Assembly: GCA_027306915.1 (NCBI GenBank)
Contig: DAHUYW010000014.1
Coordinates: 19,428 to 83,427, forward strand
Length of the DNA: 64,000 nt
Origin: Spirochaetales bacterium
Lineage (GTDB): Bacteria; Spirochaetota; Spirochaetia; DAHUYW01
Direction of reading: 5' to 3'
In this document: positions 54,058-62,564 of the stretch, piece by piece
How the letters are laid out: every line of letters starts with the position of its first letter
Numbering within the stretch: position 1 is the first letter of the stretch
Notes under the pieces: model-generated
Told to the model about the DNA's origin: nothing
Database searches by the model: none
Seen by the model: the letters and a program-made list of their open reading frames with translations, nothing else
Program-made: the position numbers and the translations under genes

Positions 54058-54441
54058 ATGAAAAGGATTTCGATCATAGCGGGCACGGTCGCGCTTCTAG
54101 CGGCGATCACGCTCATCGGATGCGATCTGTTCGCGGGGACGCTTACCATCACCGGGCCGACTGGGAATATCCCCTACAACGGAACATATACTTACACATA
54201 TACGAACGGGGCACAGCAGTTCACGATCACCAACTCCGGCTCAAACACCCTCAACTTGACGGGGTCGCCTGCGGTACAGGTCAGCCCCCCCGCCACTGTC
54301 ACCCAGCCCAGCTCCACGTCGCTCGCCGTGAACGCGACGACGACCTTCAGCATAACCATAAGCACAACCGGGACCTTCACCGTCTCGATCCCGAACGACT
54401 CCGTGCAGAATCCCTTCACCTTCACGATCAAGGCCAACTAG
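54058..54441 (+). CDS. Lipoprotein with Ig-like (choice-of-anchor D / ASH-type) domain
   Basis: The 127-aa protein has a lipoprotein signal with a lipobox-like LIGC, then a Thr/Ser-rich beta-sandwich (about 35-127) with FTITNSGSNTLNLTGSP, a motif typical of ASH/choice-of-anchor D repeats. It is probably surface- or membrane-anchored; the partner is unknown. GGAGG lies 8 nt before the ATG. It is followed by an intrinsic terminator. It lies at the left boundary of the degraded accessory patch. Confidence 0.75.
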   Translation: MKRISIIAGTVALLAAITLIGCDLFAGTLTITGPTGNIPYNGTYTYTYTNGAQQFTITNSGSNTLNLTGSPAVQVSPPATVTQPSSTSLAVNATTTFSITISTTGTFTVSIPNDSVQNPFTFTIKAN

Positions 54442-54473
54442 CGAGCGCGTGGCGGCGCTCGGAGCGGCGCCGG

Positions 54474-54494
54474 GCCCCCGCCGACGGGGGCTTT
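54474..54494 (+). terminator. Intrinsic terminator of the lipoprotein gene
   Basis: GCCCCCG-CCGA-CGGGGGC followed by TTT, 33 nt after the lipoprotein stop. A 7-bp GC stem with short T-tract. Confidence 0.6.
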
Positions 54495-54603
54495 CGGTGC
54501 CGCCGGCTGCTCGTAGCCCGCAGGTATGCCGCCTGGGCCGGGGACCGGGCGTCCCTGAAGCAAGCTCCCTCGTCGCCGTGCCGCCGATTCCGGCAAAACG
54601 CTT
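54495..54603. other. Non-coding stretch after the lipoprotein terminator
   Basis: Nothing recognisable was seen; high GC, several stops in every frame. Confidence 0.5.
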
Positions 54604-54804
54604 CTATCCGACCAAGGGGTTCTTCAGCCGCAAGTCATCTACCTGGCTGAAGTGCTCCGTGTTCGCCCTCCGTAGCTCGTAGTCATGCACGAGCGCGGTG
54701 ACGGCGATAATCGCATCGCCAACGGTCATTCTTAGCTGCTGGCGGAGTCTGGTGGCGCGCTGCATGACGGCTGCATCGAGCTCGAGCTCCGCGCGCTTCA
54801 AGAG
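54604..54804 (-). pseudogene. VapC (PIN-domain toxin) remnant 1, C-terminal half
   Basis: About 65 residues ending in LKNPLVG align by eye with the last half of VapC-type PIN toxins: MQRATRLRQQLRM, TVGDAIIAVTALVHDYELRR and NTEHFSQVDDL. The N-terminal Asp and Glu of the PIN active site are missing, and no start or ribosome-binding site precedes the fragment. No antitoxin gene lies upstream. It closely resembles remnant 2 at 57151-57299. Confidence 0.75.
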
Positions 54805-54912
54805 GGGGGCGGACTGAAGGGATCGGCCCGAGGGGGTTGCCCGGCTCCGATCTGACCGAGGATCATGCCGACGGTGACCCACGGCGGGCGGATGCATGCC
54901 TTGATCGAGATA

Positions 54913-54955
54913 GCGGAGCAGGGGTCAGACGTCCCTGCCCGATCCCCTGCTCCGC
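54913..54955. repeat. 12-bp perfect inverted repeat, REP-like
   Basis: GCGGAGCAGGGG (54913-54924) and CCCCTGCTCCGC (54944-54955) enclose 19 nt including CAGGG-N8-CCCTG nested inside. It is in non-coding DNA between the VapC remnant and the methyltransferase pseudogene. It looks like a palindromic repeat (REP/MITE-like) but I saw no second copy in the window. Confidence 0.55.
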
Positions 54956-55063
54956 CGGGCTGCTCAGTCCACCGACGGTTCGAGCTTGAAGTTGTCGATG
55001 AAAGCGATGCCAACCGGGAAAAAGGTGCAAATGAAGGCGGCAAATCTCCCTTTTCAACACTGC

Positions 55064-55745
55064 TCAAAATCGTGATTCCGAGCTTGCGTTCTCATATCGG
55101 TAAACTATTGTACGTTCCATCCTACGCATGGTGCGGTTCACCTCCTGCGCGCGGAAAAGGACCCGGGCCAATAGCGGGAATCGGGAAAACGCGACCAGTT
55201 CGCTTGTCCTGTATTCCTTGATCAGTTCAAGTTTTGGCTCTAGCTGCTTGATGCCCTCGGGATCATCAAGACCCCATTTGTAGGCTGCACCCGTGCCTCC
55301 GACGTTCGAGCCCGCCCTCTTCACAATCCACGGATTGCAGATATCGAAGATCATCTGACCGCCGGGGAAGTGAGCGACCACCGCATTGAGGAGCGCTTTC
55401 ACCTCCGCTTCGCTCAGGTAGTGCAGCACCCCCTCGGCGATAAGCAGCCCGGGCCGGTCCCGTGGGACCTCGCCCAACCAGCGCAAATCCTTAAGCGGTG
55501 CACCGATCGGGTGATAGGCACCCCGTTCGGGGAGCAGTTGGCGGCGCAGTTCGATCACATCGGGGTAATCCACGTCGAACCACTGGACACTAGCAGGCGG
55601 ATCGACTCGGAAAACACGGCTGTCCATGCCGCAGCCCACGGGTCGCGCAAGATGGGATTCTTCCACTGGCTCTGGATCGCTCGGCTGTTCAAGGTCATGA
55701 GCATCGTTTCTTTTTCTTTTGTGAACTGGATCTTATCGGTTGTCA
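55064..55745 (-). pseudogene. Leucine carboxyl methyltransferase (LCM)-family methyltransferase, broken by deletion and frameshift
   Basis: From ATG at 55745 the frame encodes TTDKIQFTKEKETM and ends the N-terminal part at NPILRDPWAA, the usual start of LCM/PPM2-type methyltransferases. The reading then shifts frame at about 55645 and continues as GCGMDSRVFRVDPP ... WFDVDYPDVIELRRQLLPE to the stop at 55064. The roughly 50-55 residues that normally lie between (helices before the SAM motif) are missing, so a deletion of about 150-165 bp plus a frame change joined the two parts at shared bases around GACCCGTGGGCTGCGG. The product is unlikely to be active. It follows TetR with a 13-nt overlap. 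Confidence 0.75.
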
Positions 55746-56458
55746 TTGGTCGCTCCTTGGCGCATCGTCTGCTTTGTGTCCCTTGCCTGTTTGATCCGCT
55801 CCATCTGTGCTCGCGCCGCTGCGGTAATCTGCCGGAAGATGGCTTTCCCCGCTCCGCTGTTGCCGCCATCTTCCGGCAACAGCGCGCGGTCCATCATGTC
55901 GGCAAGTGCTTCCATGACCGCATCATAGGGCGGAAACTGGTCAGACGGTTTGAAATCCCCGATTGTCAACTGGCCGTAAGACAGCATTTCGACGATGTGT
56001 ACTATCACGGCCGCATCGATATCCCGGCGAATCGCCCCCGCCGCTTGCAGCGCCCGAAAGAAATCGGAAGTGCTCACCCCGGACACCATTTGGCGGAACA
56101 GGTTGTCTCGCTTGCGCAGGTAGTTGCCCATCACGCGCCGGTCGCGCCGCATCATGGCGGCGATCAAGGGACGACTGTTTACGGAGTGAAAGAGCGCCCG
56201 GTAGCAGCCACCGACAGTCCCGCCGCGCGGGTCCGCCTCAATATGCTCCAGCCAGGTTTGGGAGTATTGCATATATTCACGGTACAGGAGCGCTTCGAAA
56301 AGTTCCTCTTTACCCTTGAAATGCAGGTAGACTGTTCGTCGACTCGCGCCCGCTTCCTCTGCTATAGCGCTCATGGTTGCCTTGTCATATCCCAGTCGGA
56401 TGATGACGGCTGCTGCCGCATCGAGAATCTGCTGCTGGCGTTCGTCATTGTCAGACAT
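55733..56458 (-). CDS. TetR/AcrR-family transcriptional regulator
   Basis: The 241-aa protein has the TetR helix-turn-helix near residues 10-55 (ILDAAAAVIIRLGYDKATMSA, then GASRRTVYLHFKGKEELFEAL) and a C-terminal ligand domain. It is long for TetR by about 30 residues at the end (MDRALLPEDGGNSG ... ITAAARAQMERIK), and that tail is where the nested palindromes at 55830-55884 lie. It overlaps the methyltransferase pseudogene start by 13 nt; the two were probably one operon. Two palindromes at 56478-56514 are candidate autoregulatory operators. Confidence 0.9.
   Translation of the reverse strand: MSDNDERQQQILDAAAAVIIRLGYDKATMSAIAEEAGASRRTVYLHFKGKEELFEALLYREYMQYSQTWLEHIEADPRGGTVGGCYRALFHSVNSRPLIAAMMRRDRRVMGNYLRKRDNLFRQMVSGVSTSDFFRALQAAGAIRRDIDAAVIVHIVEMLSYGQLTIGDFKPSDQFPPYDAVMEALADMMDRALLPEDGGNSGAGKAIFRQITAAARAQMERIKQARDTKQTMRQGATNDNR
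55830..55884. repeat. Two overlapping perfect inverted repeats inside the TetR coding sequence
   Basis: TGCCGGAAGATGGC (55830-55843) with GCCATCTTCCGGCA (55865-55878) forms a 14-bp stem and 21-nt loop. CGCTGTTGCCG (55855-55865) with CGGCAACAGCG (55874-55884) forms an 11-bp stem and 8-nt loop. The two stems share bases and cannot form together. They lie in the unusual C-terminal extension of TetR. Confidence 0.7.
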
Positions 56459-56477
56459 TCACGGCCCCTCTCTCAGC

Positions 56478-56493
56478 CAGTATGCACATACTG
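56478..56493 (-). promoter_or_regulatory. Palindrome upstream of TetR (candidate operator 1)
   Basis: CAGTATG-CA-CATACTG is a perfect 7-bp arm palindrome 20 nt before the TetR start, typical in size and position for a TetR-family binding site. Confidence 0.5.
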
Positions 56494-56514
56494 CACAAAC
56501 TATGATACTTTGTG
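56494..56514 (-). promoter_or_regulatory. Palindrome upstream of TetR (candidate operator 2)
   Basis: CACAAA-N9-TTTGTG directly adjoins operator 1. It may be a second half-site pair or an activator site. Confidence 0.4.
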
Positions 56515-56536
56515 TAGCATAACCAGAGATCCGGGC

Positions 56537-56689
56537 TTGAGTCAAGGAGGAGATGGAGGCTCAAGCATTGAGTTCGAGCTGACACTCCGCGAGGTGCCCT
56601 CGGGGCGGCGGGAGTTCGTCGTGCAGCTCAACTCATCGGTATACACTATCAGGCAGAGAAAAAGCTCAGGAAGAGGAGCGCGGCGATGA
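56537..56689 (+). CDS. Small ORF or gene remnant, coding-like, upstream of and coupled to the 115-aa gene
   Basis: The frame TTG 56537 to TGA 56689 (50 residues) has the composition of real coding sequence in its middle (IEFELTLREVPSGRREFVV) with strong G/C third positions. AAGGAGG at 56544-56550 is downstream of the TTG and fits no ATG in this frame. Its TGA overlaps the next gene's ATG (ATGA), a sign of coupling. It may be the tail of a gene truncated on the left or a small protein; the family is unknown. Confidence 0.35.
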   Translation: MSQGGDGGSSIEFELTLREVPSGRREFVVQLNSSVYTIRQRKSSGRGARR

Positions 56690-57033
56690 ACGAAGACCTC
56701 CACCTCATGAACGAATACCAGGCCGTCAAGCGCCTCATAGCGGCGACAAAGGCCTCCTACTACGTCTACCTCAAAGCGGAAGGCGACGTCTGGGAGCCGG
56801 AAGAGCTCCTTGAGGAGATCGGGAAGCGCTTCGACCACGAGCAGAGATATTTCCTCGACAACGGTCCGCGCGACAACGAGCCCGGCGTCTACATGATCGC
56901 AGAGGACGGAGAGATCGATCCGGACCGGCTCTACGCGCCAGCCGGCAAATGGAACAACATGCTGCTCACCTCGGACTCCTATGGGTATCGACCTTGGCTC
57001 ACCCACTTCGACTTCGGCCCGGAAGGGGAGTGA
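56686..57033 (+). CDS. Hypothetical protein
   Basis: The 115-aa product is acidic and has no signal peptide or membrane segment. It contains a predicted helix (NEYQAVKRLIAATKASYYVY) followed by Asp/Glu-rich strand-loop stretches (DGEIDPDRLYAPAGKWN). I do not recognise the family. A GGAAGAGGAGCG ribosome-binding site precedes the ATG. It overlaps the tail of the small coding-like frame upstream (ATGA). Confidence 0.6.
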   Translation: MNEDLHLMNEYQAVKRLIAATKASYYVYLKAEGDVWEPEELLEEIGKRFDHEQRYFLDNGPRDNEPGVYMIAEDGEIDPDRLYAPAGKWNNMLLTSDSYGYRPWLTHFDFGPEGE

Positions 57034-57150
57034 GCCGTTGACTCCCGCCGCGGCCGCTACCCTCCCTCCGCGCCCGCTTCGGCGATCGCGCTCGTCGCCG
57101 CCGTGTCCGCTCCGCAAGCGTCAGGCGGGCACAAATTGCGCGAAGGGCTC

Positions 57151-57299
57151 CTATGGGGCTAGCGGATTCTTCAAGCGCAGGCCCTCCACGTGGCTGAAGT
57201 CCTCCGTGTTCGCCGTCCAGAGCTCGTAGCCACGCACGAGCGCGGTGGCTGCGATGATCGCATCGCCGAGGGTCATTATCAACTGCTGAGCAAAGCCAT
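57151..57299 (-). pseudogene. VapC (PIN-domain toxin) remnant 2, C-terminal part fused to the end of vapB
   Basis: In frame with DGFAQQLIMTLGDAI and ending LKNPLAP, this is the C-terminal half of a PIN toxin (AATALVRGYELWTAN, TEDFSHVEGLR). It starts exactly where the upstream antitoxin gene stops, so the toxin N-terminus with its catalytic Asp is deleted. It looks about 80 % like remnant 1 over the shared about 50 codons. Confidence 0.75.
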
Positions 57300-57575
57300 C
57301 TACGATATCCTGCCGGGGAGGGGTCGATCCCTGCGTATCTCATGCTGCCATGCGACAGGATCCTTAACTGTGCTATAAGCGTGAAGCGCCTGGAGCTTGT
57401 TGATGAGTCGAGCTATCGTAGCGTGATCCTGGGGCTTCCGCTTGGTCGGCAGCGCAAGGGAGACCTTCTCGCCGGGTACAAGCTCGGCATCGAGGGCGTA
57501 TTGCTTCGGCACCCGAAGGGCTATCGAATTACCGATTCGAATGACTGTAGCGATGTATCTCTTCACGTCGATCAT
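57300..57575 (-). CDS. vapB: AbrB-like (VapB) antitoxin without intact toxin
   Basis: The 91-aa protein starts with a SpoVT/AbrB strand set (TVIRIGNSIALRVPKQYALD, ELVPGEKVSLALP) and ends with the toxin-binding tail DPVAWQHEIRRDRPLPGR, typical of VapB antitoxins. The toxin gene directly after it (57151-57299) has lost its N-terminal half, so the antitoxin is orphaned. There is no clear ribosome-binding site before the ATG at 57575. It lies 18 nt after the peptidase E stop. Confidence 0.75.
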   Translation of the reverse strand: MIDVKRYIATVIRIGNSIALRVPKQYALDAELVPGEKVSLALPTKRKPQDHATIARLINKLQALHAYSTVKDPVAWQHEIRRDRPLPGRIS

Positions 57576-57593
57576 ACGTGGGACAAACGCGGG

Positions 57594-58250
57594 CTATTTG
57601 TACCGCTTCCACTCCCCCTCGCTTACGACCTCCACGGTGTCGCCGACAACCTTCAGAGCCGAGTTGTCGTCGAGCGCATACACCCTCTCGGACACGTTCT
57701 TGACGGCCCCCTGGAGGAAGTCATCCCGCAGGTTCTTGAAATAGGGATTGTTCAGATGCGGCAGGAAAGAGAAGCCCACATACCCCAACCCGTTCAGGTC
57801 TTCCGTTCGGTCGAGGTCGTCTTCGAATACCACATGGGATAACGTCAGTCCCAGTCTCTTCGCCGTGATCATGCTCCCCGCGCTCATGCCGACATACACC
57901 TTGTTCTTCAACAGCTCCTGCAGCGCTCCCTCGAGCCCCGACCTCGTCACCCATTCGATCAGATGATACCGATTGCCGCCTTCGAAGTAGAGGACGTCGG
58001 CTTCCTCCAGCCTCGAAAGCCACAATTCTCTCGCGACCGCCGAGATGTCGACGATATCGATCGACCGAAAGCCCTGTCCTTTCAGCCTCACGAGGTCATC
58101 GATCAGCCACATCTTGTCGCCCTTCTGCACGTTGGCGGCCGTGGGAACAACCGCGAGCGAAGTCTCACTCGGCCCCTTTCCCACCAGCGCGAAAAGCGTT
58201 CGAGCGATGGACGGATTTGTCACTCCGCCCGAGGTAAGTAGGAGCTTCAT
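57594..58250 (-). CDS. Peptidase E-like S51 family protein
   Basis: The 218-aa protein has the type-1 glutamine-amidotransferase-like fold of dipeptidase E. The nucleophile motif is GMSAGSM; upstream the motif YFEGGNRYHL matches the family's conserved FxGGN. PepE enzymes release Asp from N-termini. It sits in the accessory patch but looks intact. The ATG at 58250 is the only likely start. Confidence 0.88.
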   Translation of the reverse strand: MKLLLTSGGVTNPSIARTLFALVGKGPSETSLAVVPTAANVQKGDKMWLIDDLVRLKGQGFRSIDIVDISAVARELWLSRLEEADVLYFEGGNRYHLIEWVTRSGLEGALQELLKNKVYVGMSAGSMITAKRLGLTLSHVVFEDDLDRTEDLNGLGYVGFSFLPHLNNPYFKNLRDDFLQGAVKNVSERVYALDDNSALKVVGDTVEVVSEGEWKRYK

Positions 58251-58316
58251 ATCGTGATTCTAGCGCGTGATGGCCGCGCGGTCAACGAACGATTCGACCG
58301 TCATATTAATCCCGCG

Positions 58317-58730
58317 TCACGGCTCCCCCGGCGCGAGCGTGAACCCGAGGGAGGCCGCTGCATCCCGCAGGCGGGAGTCCAGGCAGGCGATCGCAAGCGG
58401 TTCTCCTATTGCGTCGCGAATTTCACAAGCAGTCGCAAGATGAATCGCATCCAAGCTTCGCAATCGGCCGAATCTCCGATCGCCCCGTATTCGCTCGGCT
58501 ATGCGCGCGTCGACGATTCGAAGTCCTATCGTCTCAAGCAGGGCATCCATCAAGCGCCAGATGTCTGCATGAGCTTTGTGACGATGGAGGGCAACCGTCG
58601 TTTCGATCCGCAGTAGGATGGACGAGAAGCGGGCGAGTGGCTTGTCCCAATAGATCAGGTACTTCTCCGACTCCATCTCGTCGAACAGAAGGGAGAGCAG
58701 GAAGCTCGAGTCGAGGTACAGAGCGCTCAA
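58317..58730 (-). CDS. vapC: PIN-domain toxin VapC (intact)
   Basis: The 137-aa protein has the four acidic PIN residues in ALYLDSSFLLSLL, ILLRIETTVAL, SLDAIHLATA and CLDSRLRDAA. VapC toxins cleave initiator tRNA or rRNA when free of antitoxin. Its start overlaps the antitoxin stop by 4 nt (ATGA). It is the only intact toxin in this patch. Confidence 0.92.
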   Translation of the reverse strand: MSALYLDSSFLLSLLFDEMESEKYLIYWDKPLARFSSILLRIETTVALHRHKAHADIWRLMDALLETIGLRIVDARIAERIRGDRRFGRLRSLDAIHLATACEIRDAIGEPLAIACLDSRLRDAAASLGFTLAPGEP

Positions 58731-59038
58731 GCGAAGCGGTCCGCGCGTTGGTCGTCGAGGGTTGCCCGCCAGTCGCCGTCGCTTCGAGCGGCCCGCGCCC
58801 TGCGAATGAGGCTTGTGAAGTTGGGACGGGTGTCGGCTTTCGCTGCAAGGAGCAGGCCTTGCGAGGAGAGCTCCCTGATGTGGCGGTCCGTATGCTCGGA
58901 GGAGACCCCCACGGCTCGAGCGCGAATCTCGGCAATCGGGGTGTTTCGATCCAGCACAACGACGGTCTCTCCTTTGCGGGCGATCTGCAGATAGTGGGAA
59001 AGACGATTCTTCAGCTCTCGGACCTTCACGCTGATCAT
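58727..59038 (-). CDS. vapB: Phd/YefM-type antitoxin partner of VapC
   Basis: The 103-aa protein starts ISVKVRELKNRLSHYLQ, the Phd/YefM DNA-binding N-terminus, with GETVVVLDRNTPIAEI and a charged C-terminal tail that would wrap the toxin. ATG at 59038 was chosen; the frame is open further upstream but lacks a start with family resemblance. It is the first gene of the toxin-antitoxin operon. Confidence 0.88.
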   Translation of the reverse strand: MISVKVRELKNRLSHYLQIARKGETVVVLDRNTPIAEIRARAVGVSSEHTDRHIRELSSQGLLLAAKADTRPNFTSLIRRARAARSDGDWRATLDDQRADRFA

Positions 59039-59208
59039 GATCTCAATGTAGCCACGGAAGCCACAGGAGGTCAAGGTCGCTCGAACCGCCGAGTGTTCGG
59101 AGGTCACACCGCGGGCCGCTCGGCGTGTCGCGGGCGCTGTCGCCACGGGAATCGCACCTGGCCGAACGGGCAGGACCCGCAGGAGGGCCGCGCGGGTACA
59201 ATTCGTCC

Positions 59209-60120
59209 ATGGAATCAACTCAGAAAGTTTTGGTAGTCGGCGGCACCGGTCACCTCGGCGGGAGGGTGGTCAGGGAGCTCCTGGCGCGCGGCAAGGCGGT
59301 TCGTGCCCTTGTTCGGGAGGGGAGCGACGCGCGCCACCTTGAAGAGCGGGAGGTCGAGGTCGTCCGCGGGAACATGCTCGATGCGGCCTCGCTGCGTCGC
59401 GCGATGGAGGGGGTGAGCCTCCTCGCGACGACGGCGATCGGCTACTCCCGGCGAAAAAAGGGCGACTCGCTCGCGGCGGTCGATGACCTCGGCAATCGGA
59501 ATCTCGTCGATGCTGCGCGCACGGCGGGCATCCAGCGATTCGTCTTCACAAGCATCCTCACCTGCGATAGGGCCCGTGATGTTCCCCATTTCTGGCAGAA
59601 GAAGCTCGTCGAGGACTCCCTCGAGGAGAGCGGCGTGCCCTTCGTTTCCTTGCGCCCAGGCGCCTTCGTCGGCGGGGCCGATTTTTGGGCGCGGGGGCTG
59701 CGAAAGGGAGCCATGACCGCCCTCGGCTCGCCGAGCGCGGCCTGGACCTCCATCGGGATCGACGACGTCGCACGCTTCATCGCGCTCGCCGTGGATGCCC
59801 CCGACGCCGTCGGCAAGCGCATCGACCTCGGCTGGGACCGCCCGGTCTCGACCGCCGAGATCGCTGAAATCTTCTCGCGGCTTCTCTCCCGCCCGATTCG
59901 GGTGCGGACGCTGCCCATGCCGCTGTTGCACGGAGCGGCAGGGATCGTGGGCCTCTTCGCCCCCTTCGCGCGCGACGCGGTGGCGATGTTCGACTACTTC
60001 CTCACCGGCGGCTATGTGGCGGACACGACGGTGCAGAAGAGGCTCTTCGGGGCGGTACCGACCGTGGAGGCGACGCTCGAGAAGTACGTAGCCGAGTATT
60101 TGCCGCCGCTCCAAAAGTGA
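59209..60120 (+). CDS. NmrA-like / SDR family NAD(P)-binding oxidoreductase
   Basis: The 303-aa protein has the atypical SDR glycine motif VVGGTGHLGGRVVREL at residues 9-24 and SILTCDRARD near the usual active-site region without the canonical YxxxK. NmrA-type proteins act as redox sensors or quinone/epimerase-like reductases. It is the first of six redox genes ahead of an AraC-type regulator, and is followed 13 nt later by the DUF202 gene. Confidence 0.88.
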   Translation: MESTQKVLVVGGTGHLGGRVVRELLARGKAVRALVREGSDARHLEEREVEVVRGNMLDAASLRRAMEGVSLLATTAIGYSRRKKGDSLAAVDDLGNRNLVDAARTAGIQRFVFTSILTCDRARDVPHFWQKKLVEDSLEESGVPFVSLRPGAFVGGADFWARGLRKGAMTALGSPSAAWTSIGIDDVARFIALAVDAPDAVGKRIDLGWDRPVSTAEIAEIFSRLLSRPIRVRTLPMPLLHGAAGIVGLFAPFARDAVAMFDYFLTGGYVADTTVQKRLFGAVPTVEATLEKYVAEYLPPLQK

Positions 60121-60133
60121 TAGAATCGGGCGC

Positions 60134-60550
60134 ATGGCAGCTACACGTGGGACTGGAGAGCCCGTAAGCGATCCTCGGGTCTATCTCGCCGCAGAGCGAA
60201 CCTTTCTCGCCTGGATTCGGACCGGCCTTGCGCTGATGGGCTTCGGATTCATCCTCGCGCGCTTCGGCGTCTTCCTCCGTCAGCTTCAGCTGATCCGCGG
60301 GGATTTCACACACCAGCAGCTGGGGGACTCCGTCTGGTTCGGCGTCGCCCTGGTAGGGATAGGGGTCGTGGTCAACCTCGCCGCGGCGGTGCGCCACGTC
60401 CGTCTTCTCCGGGGTTTCCGCGAGGGGGGCGCGGCCGTTGGGCGCCCCTCGAAAATGGCCCTTGCCGTAGCGATCCTCTTGGCATGCGTCGGGATCGGCA
60501 CTGCCGTCTACCTGGTCGTCGTTTCCCGGGGCCTTCCCGCGCCAAGATGA
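60134..60550 (+). CDS. DUF202 family inner-membrane protein (YidH-like)
   Basis: The 138-aa protein has the DUF202 signature YLAAERTFLAWIRTGLALM, followed by three transmembrane helices (about 30-48, 65-87 and 108-130). The function is unknown; relatives are often next to redox or transport genes. It lies 13 nt after the NmrA-like gene and 207 nt before the aldo/keto reductase gene. Confidence 0.9.
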   Translation: MAATRGTGEPVSDPRVYLAAERTFLAWIRTGLALMGFGFILARFGVFLRQLQLIRGDFTHQQLGDSVWFGVALVGIGVVVNLAAAVRHVRLLRGFREGGAAVGRPSKMALAVAILLACVGIGTAVYLVVVSRGLPAPR

Positions 60551-61747
<1,197 letters not shown>

Positions 61748-61769
61748 AGGCGCGGCAAAGAGAGAGAAG

Positions 61770-62189
61770 ATGGACATCAAAAGAATCGGATCCCGACCCG
61801 CGGGAAAGGGAGCGACCGAGTACTTCACCGGCACGGTTCGCCTCGATCCCCTCTTCGAGGCGGCCGAGCCGGCTCGCGCGGTGGGCGCGAGCGTCACCTT
61901 CGAACCTGGGGCGCGCACCGCGTGGCACACCCACCCGCTCGGCCAGACCCTGATCGTCACGTTCGGCTGCGGGCTCGTGCAGCGCTGGGGCGGCCCGATC
62001 GAGCAGATTCGTCCGGGGGACGTGGTCTGGTTCCCGCCGGGCGAGAAGCACTGGCACGGCGCGGCGCCCACCACGGCGATGTCGCACATCGCCGTTCAGG
62101 AGCGGCTCGACGGCAGGAGCGTCGACTGGATGGAAAAGGTGAGCGACGACATCGCGAATGCGCCCATCGGCAAGGAGGAATCGACATGA
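61770..62189 (+). CDS. Cupin-domain protein
   Basis: The 139-aa protein is a single small cupin with the metal motif [15 protein letters not shown] (two His and Glu-equivalent) and the second motif [11 protein letters not shown]. It resembles the cupins paired with carboxymuconolactone decarboxylase-family proteins, some of which are (R)-mandelonitrile lyase-like. The reaction is not known. Its stop overlaps the next gene's ATG (ATGA). Confidence 0.9.
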   Translation: MDIKRIGSRPAGKGATEYFTGTVRLDPLFEAAEPARAVGASVTFEPGARTAWHTHPLGQTLIVTFGCGLVQRWGGPIEQIRPGDVVWFPPGEKHWHGAAPTTAMSHIAVQERLDGRSVDWMEKVSDDIANAPIGKEEST

Positions 62190-62515
62190 GCAAAGAGCCT
62201 TCAGCAGCCGAGAAGTTGATAGGCGACCTTGCTCCCAAGCTCGTCGAGCTCACCGACCGCGTGCTCTTCGGCGACGTCTGGGAACGCAAGGAGCTTTCGA
62301 AGCGCGATCGCAGCCTGGTGACGGTCGCAGCGCTCATCGCCATGAACCGCCCGGACCAGCTGCGCTCTCACCTCGGCAGGGCGGTGGGAAACGGGGTCAC
62401 AAAGCAGGAGTTAATCGAGGTGATCACCCATCTCGCGTTCTATGCGGGGTGGCCCTCCGCGATGACCGCCGCAACCCTTGCGCGAGAGCTGTTCGCGAAG
62501 GACATCCAAAGATGA
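62186..62515 (+). CDS. Carboxymuconolactone decarboxylase (CMD) family protein
   Basis: The 109-aa protein has the CMD fold with [19 protein letters not shown] and [15 protein letters not shown]. The AhpD CxxC pair is absent, so a peroxidase role is unlikely; the His in THLAFYAG matches the CMD-type site. It is translationally coupled to the cupin gene by a 4-nt overlap and probably acts in the same pathway. Confidence 0.92.
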   Translation: MSKEPSAAEKLIGDLAPKLVELTDRVLFGDVWERKELSKRDRSLVTVAALIAMNRPDQLRSHLGRAVGNGVTKQELIEVITHLAFYAGWPSAMTAATLARELFAKDIQR

Positions 62516-62564
62516 GTGTCAAACGGAGCGGCCGCCCGCCCGCTGCCAACTGGAGGTAAACGCT

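Noticed and set aside
54604..54804. VapC remnant 1 as a functional small toxin
   Set aside because: The catalytic N-terminal acidic residues and a start codon with ribosome-binding site are missing.
55370..56689. 439-codon plus-strand frame across TetR
   Set aside because: Opposite to a clear TetR gene; only its last 50 codons (56537-56689) have coding character and are listed separately.
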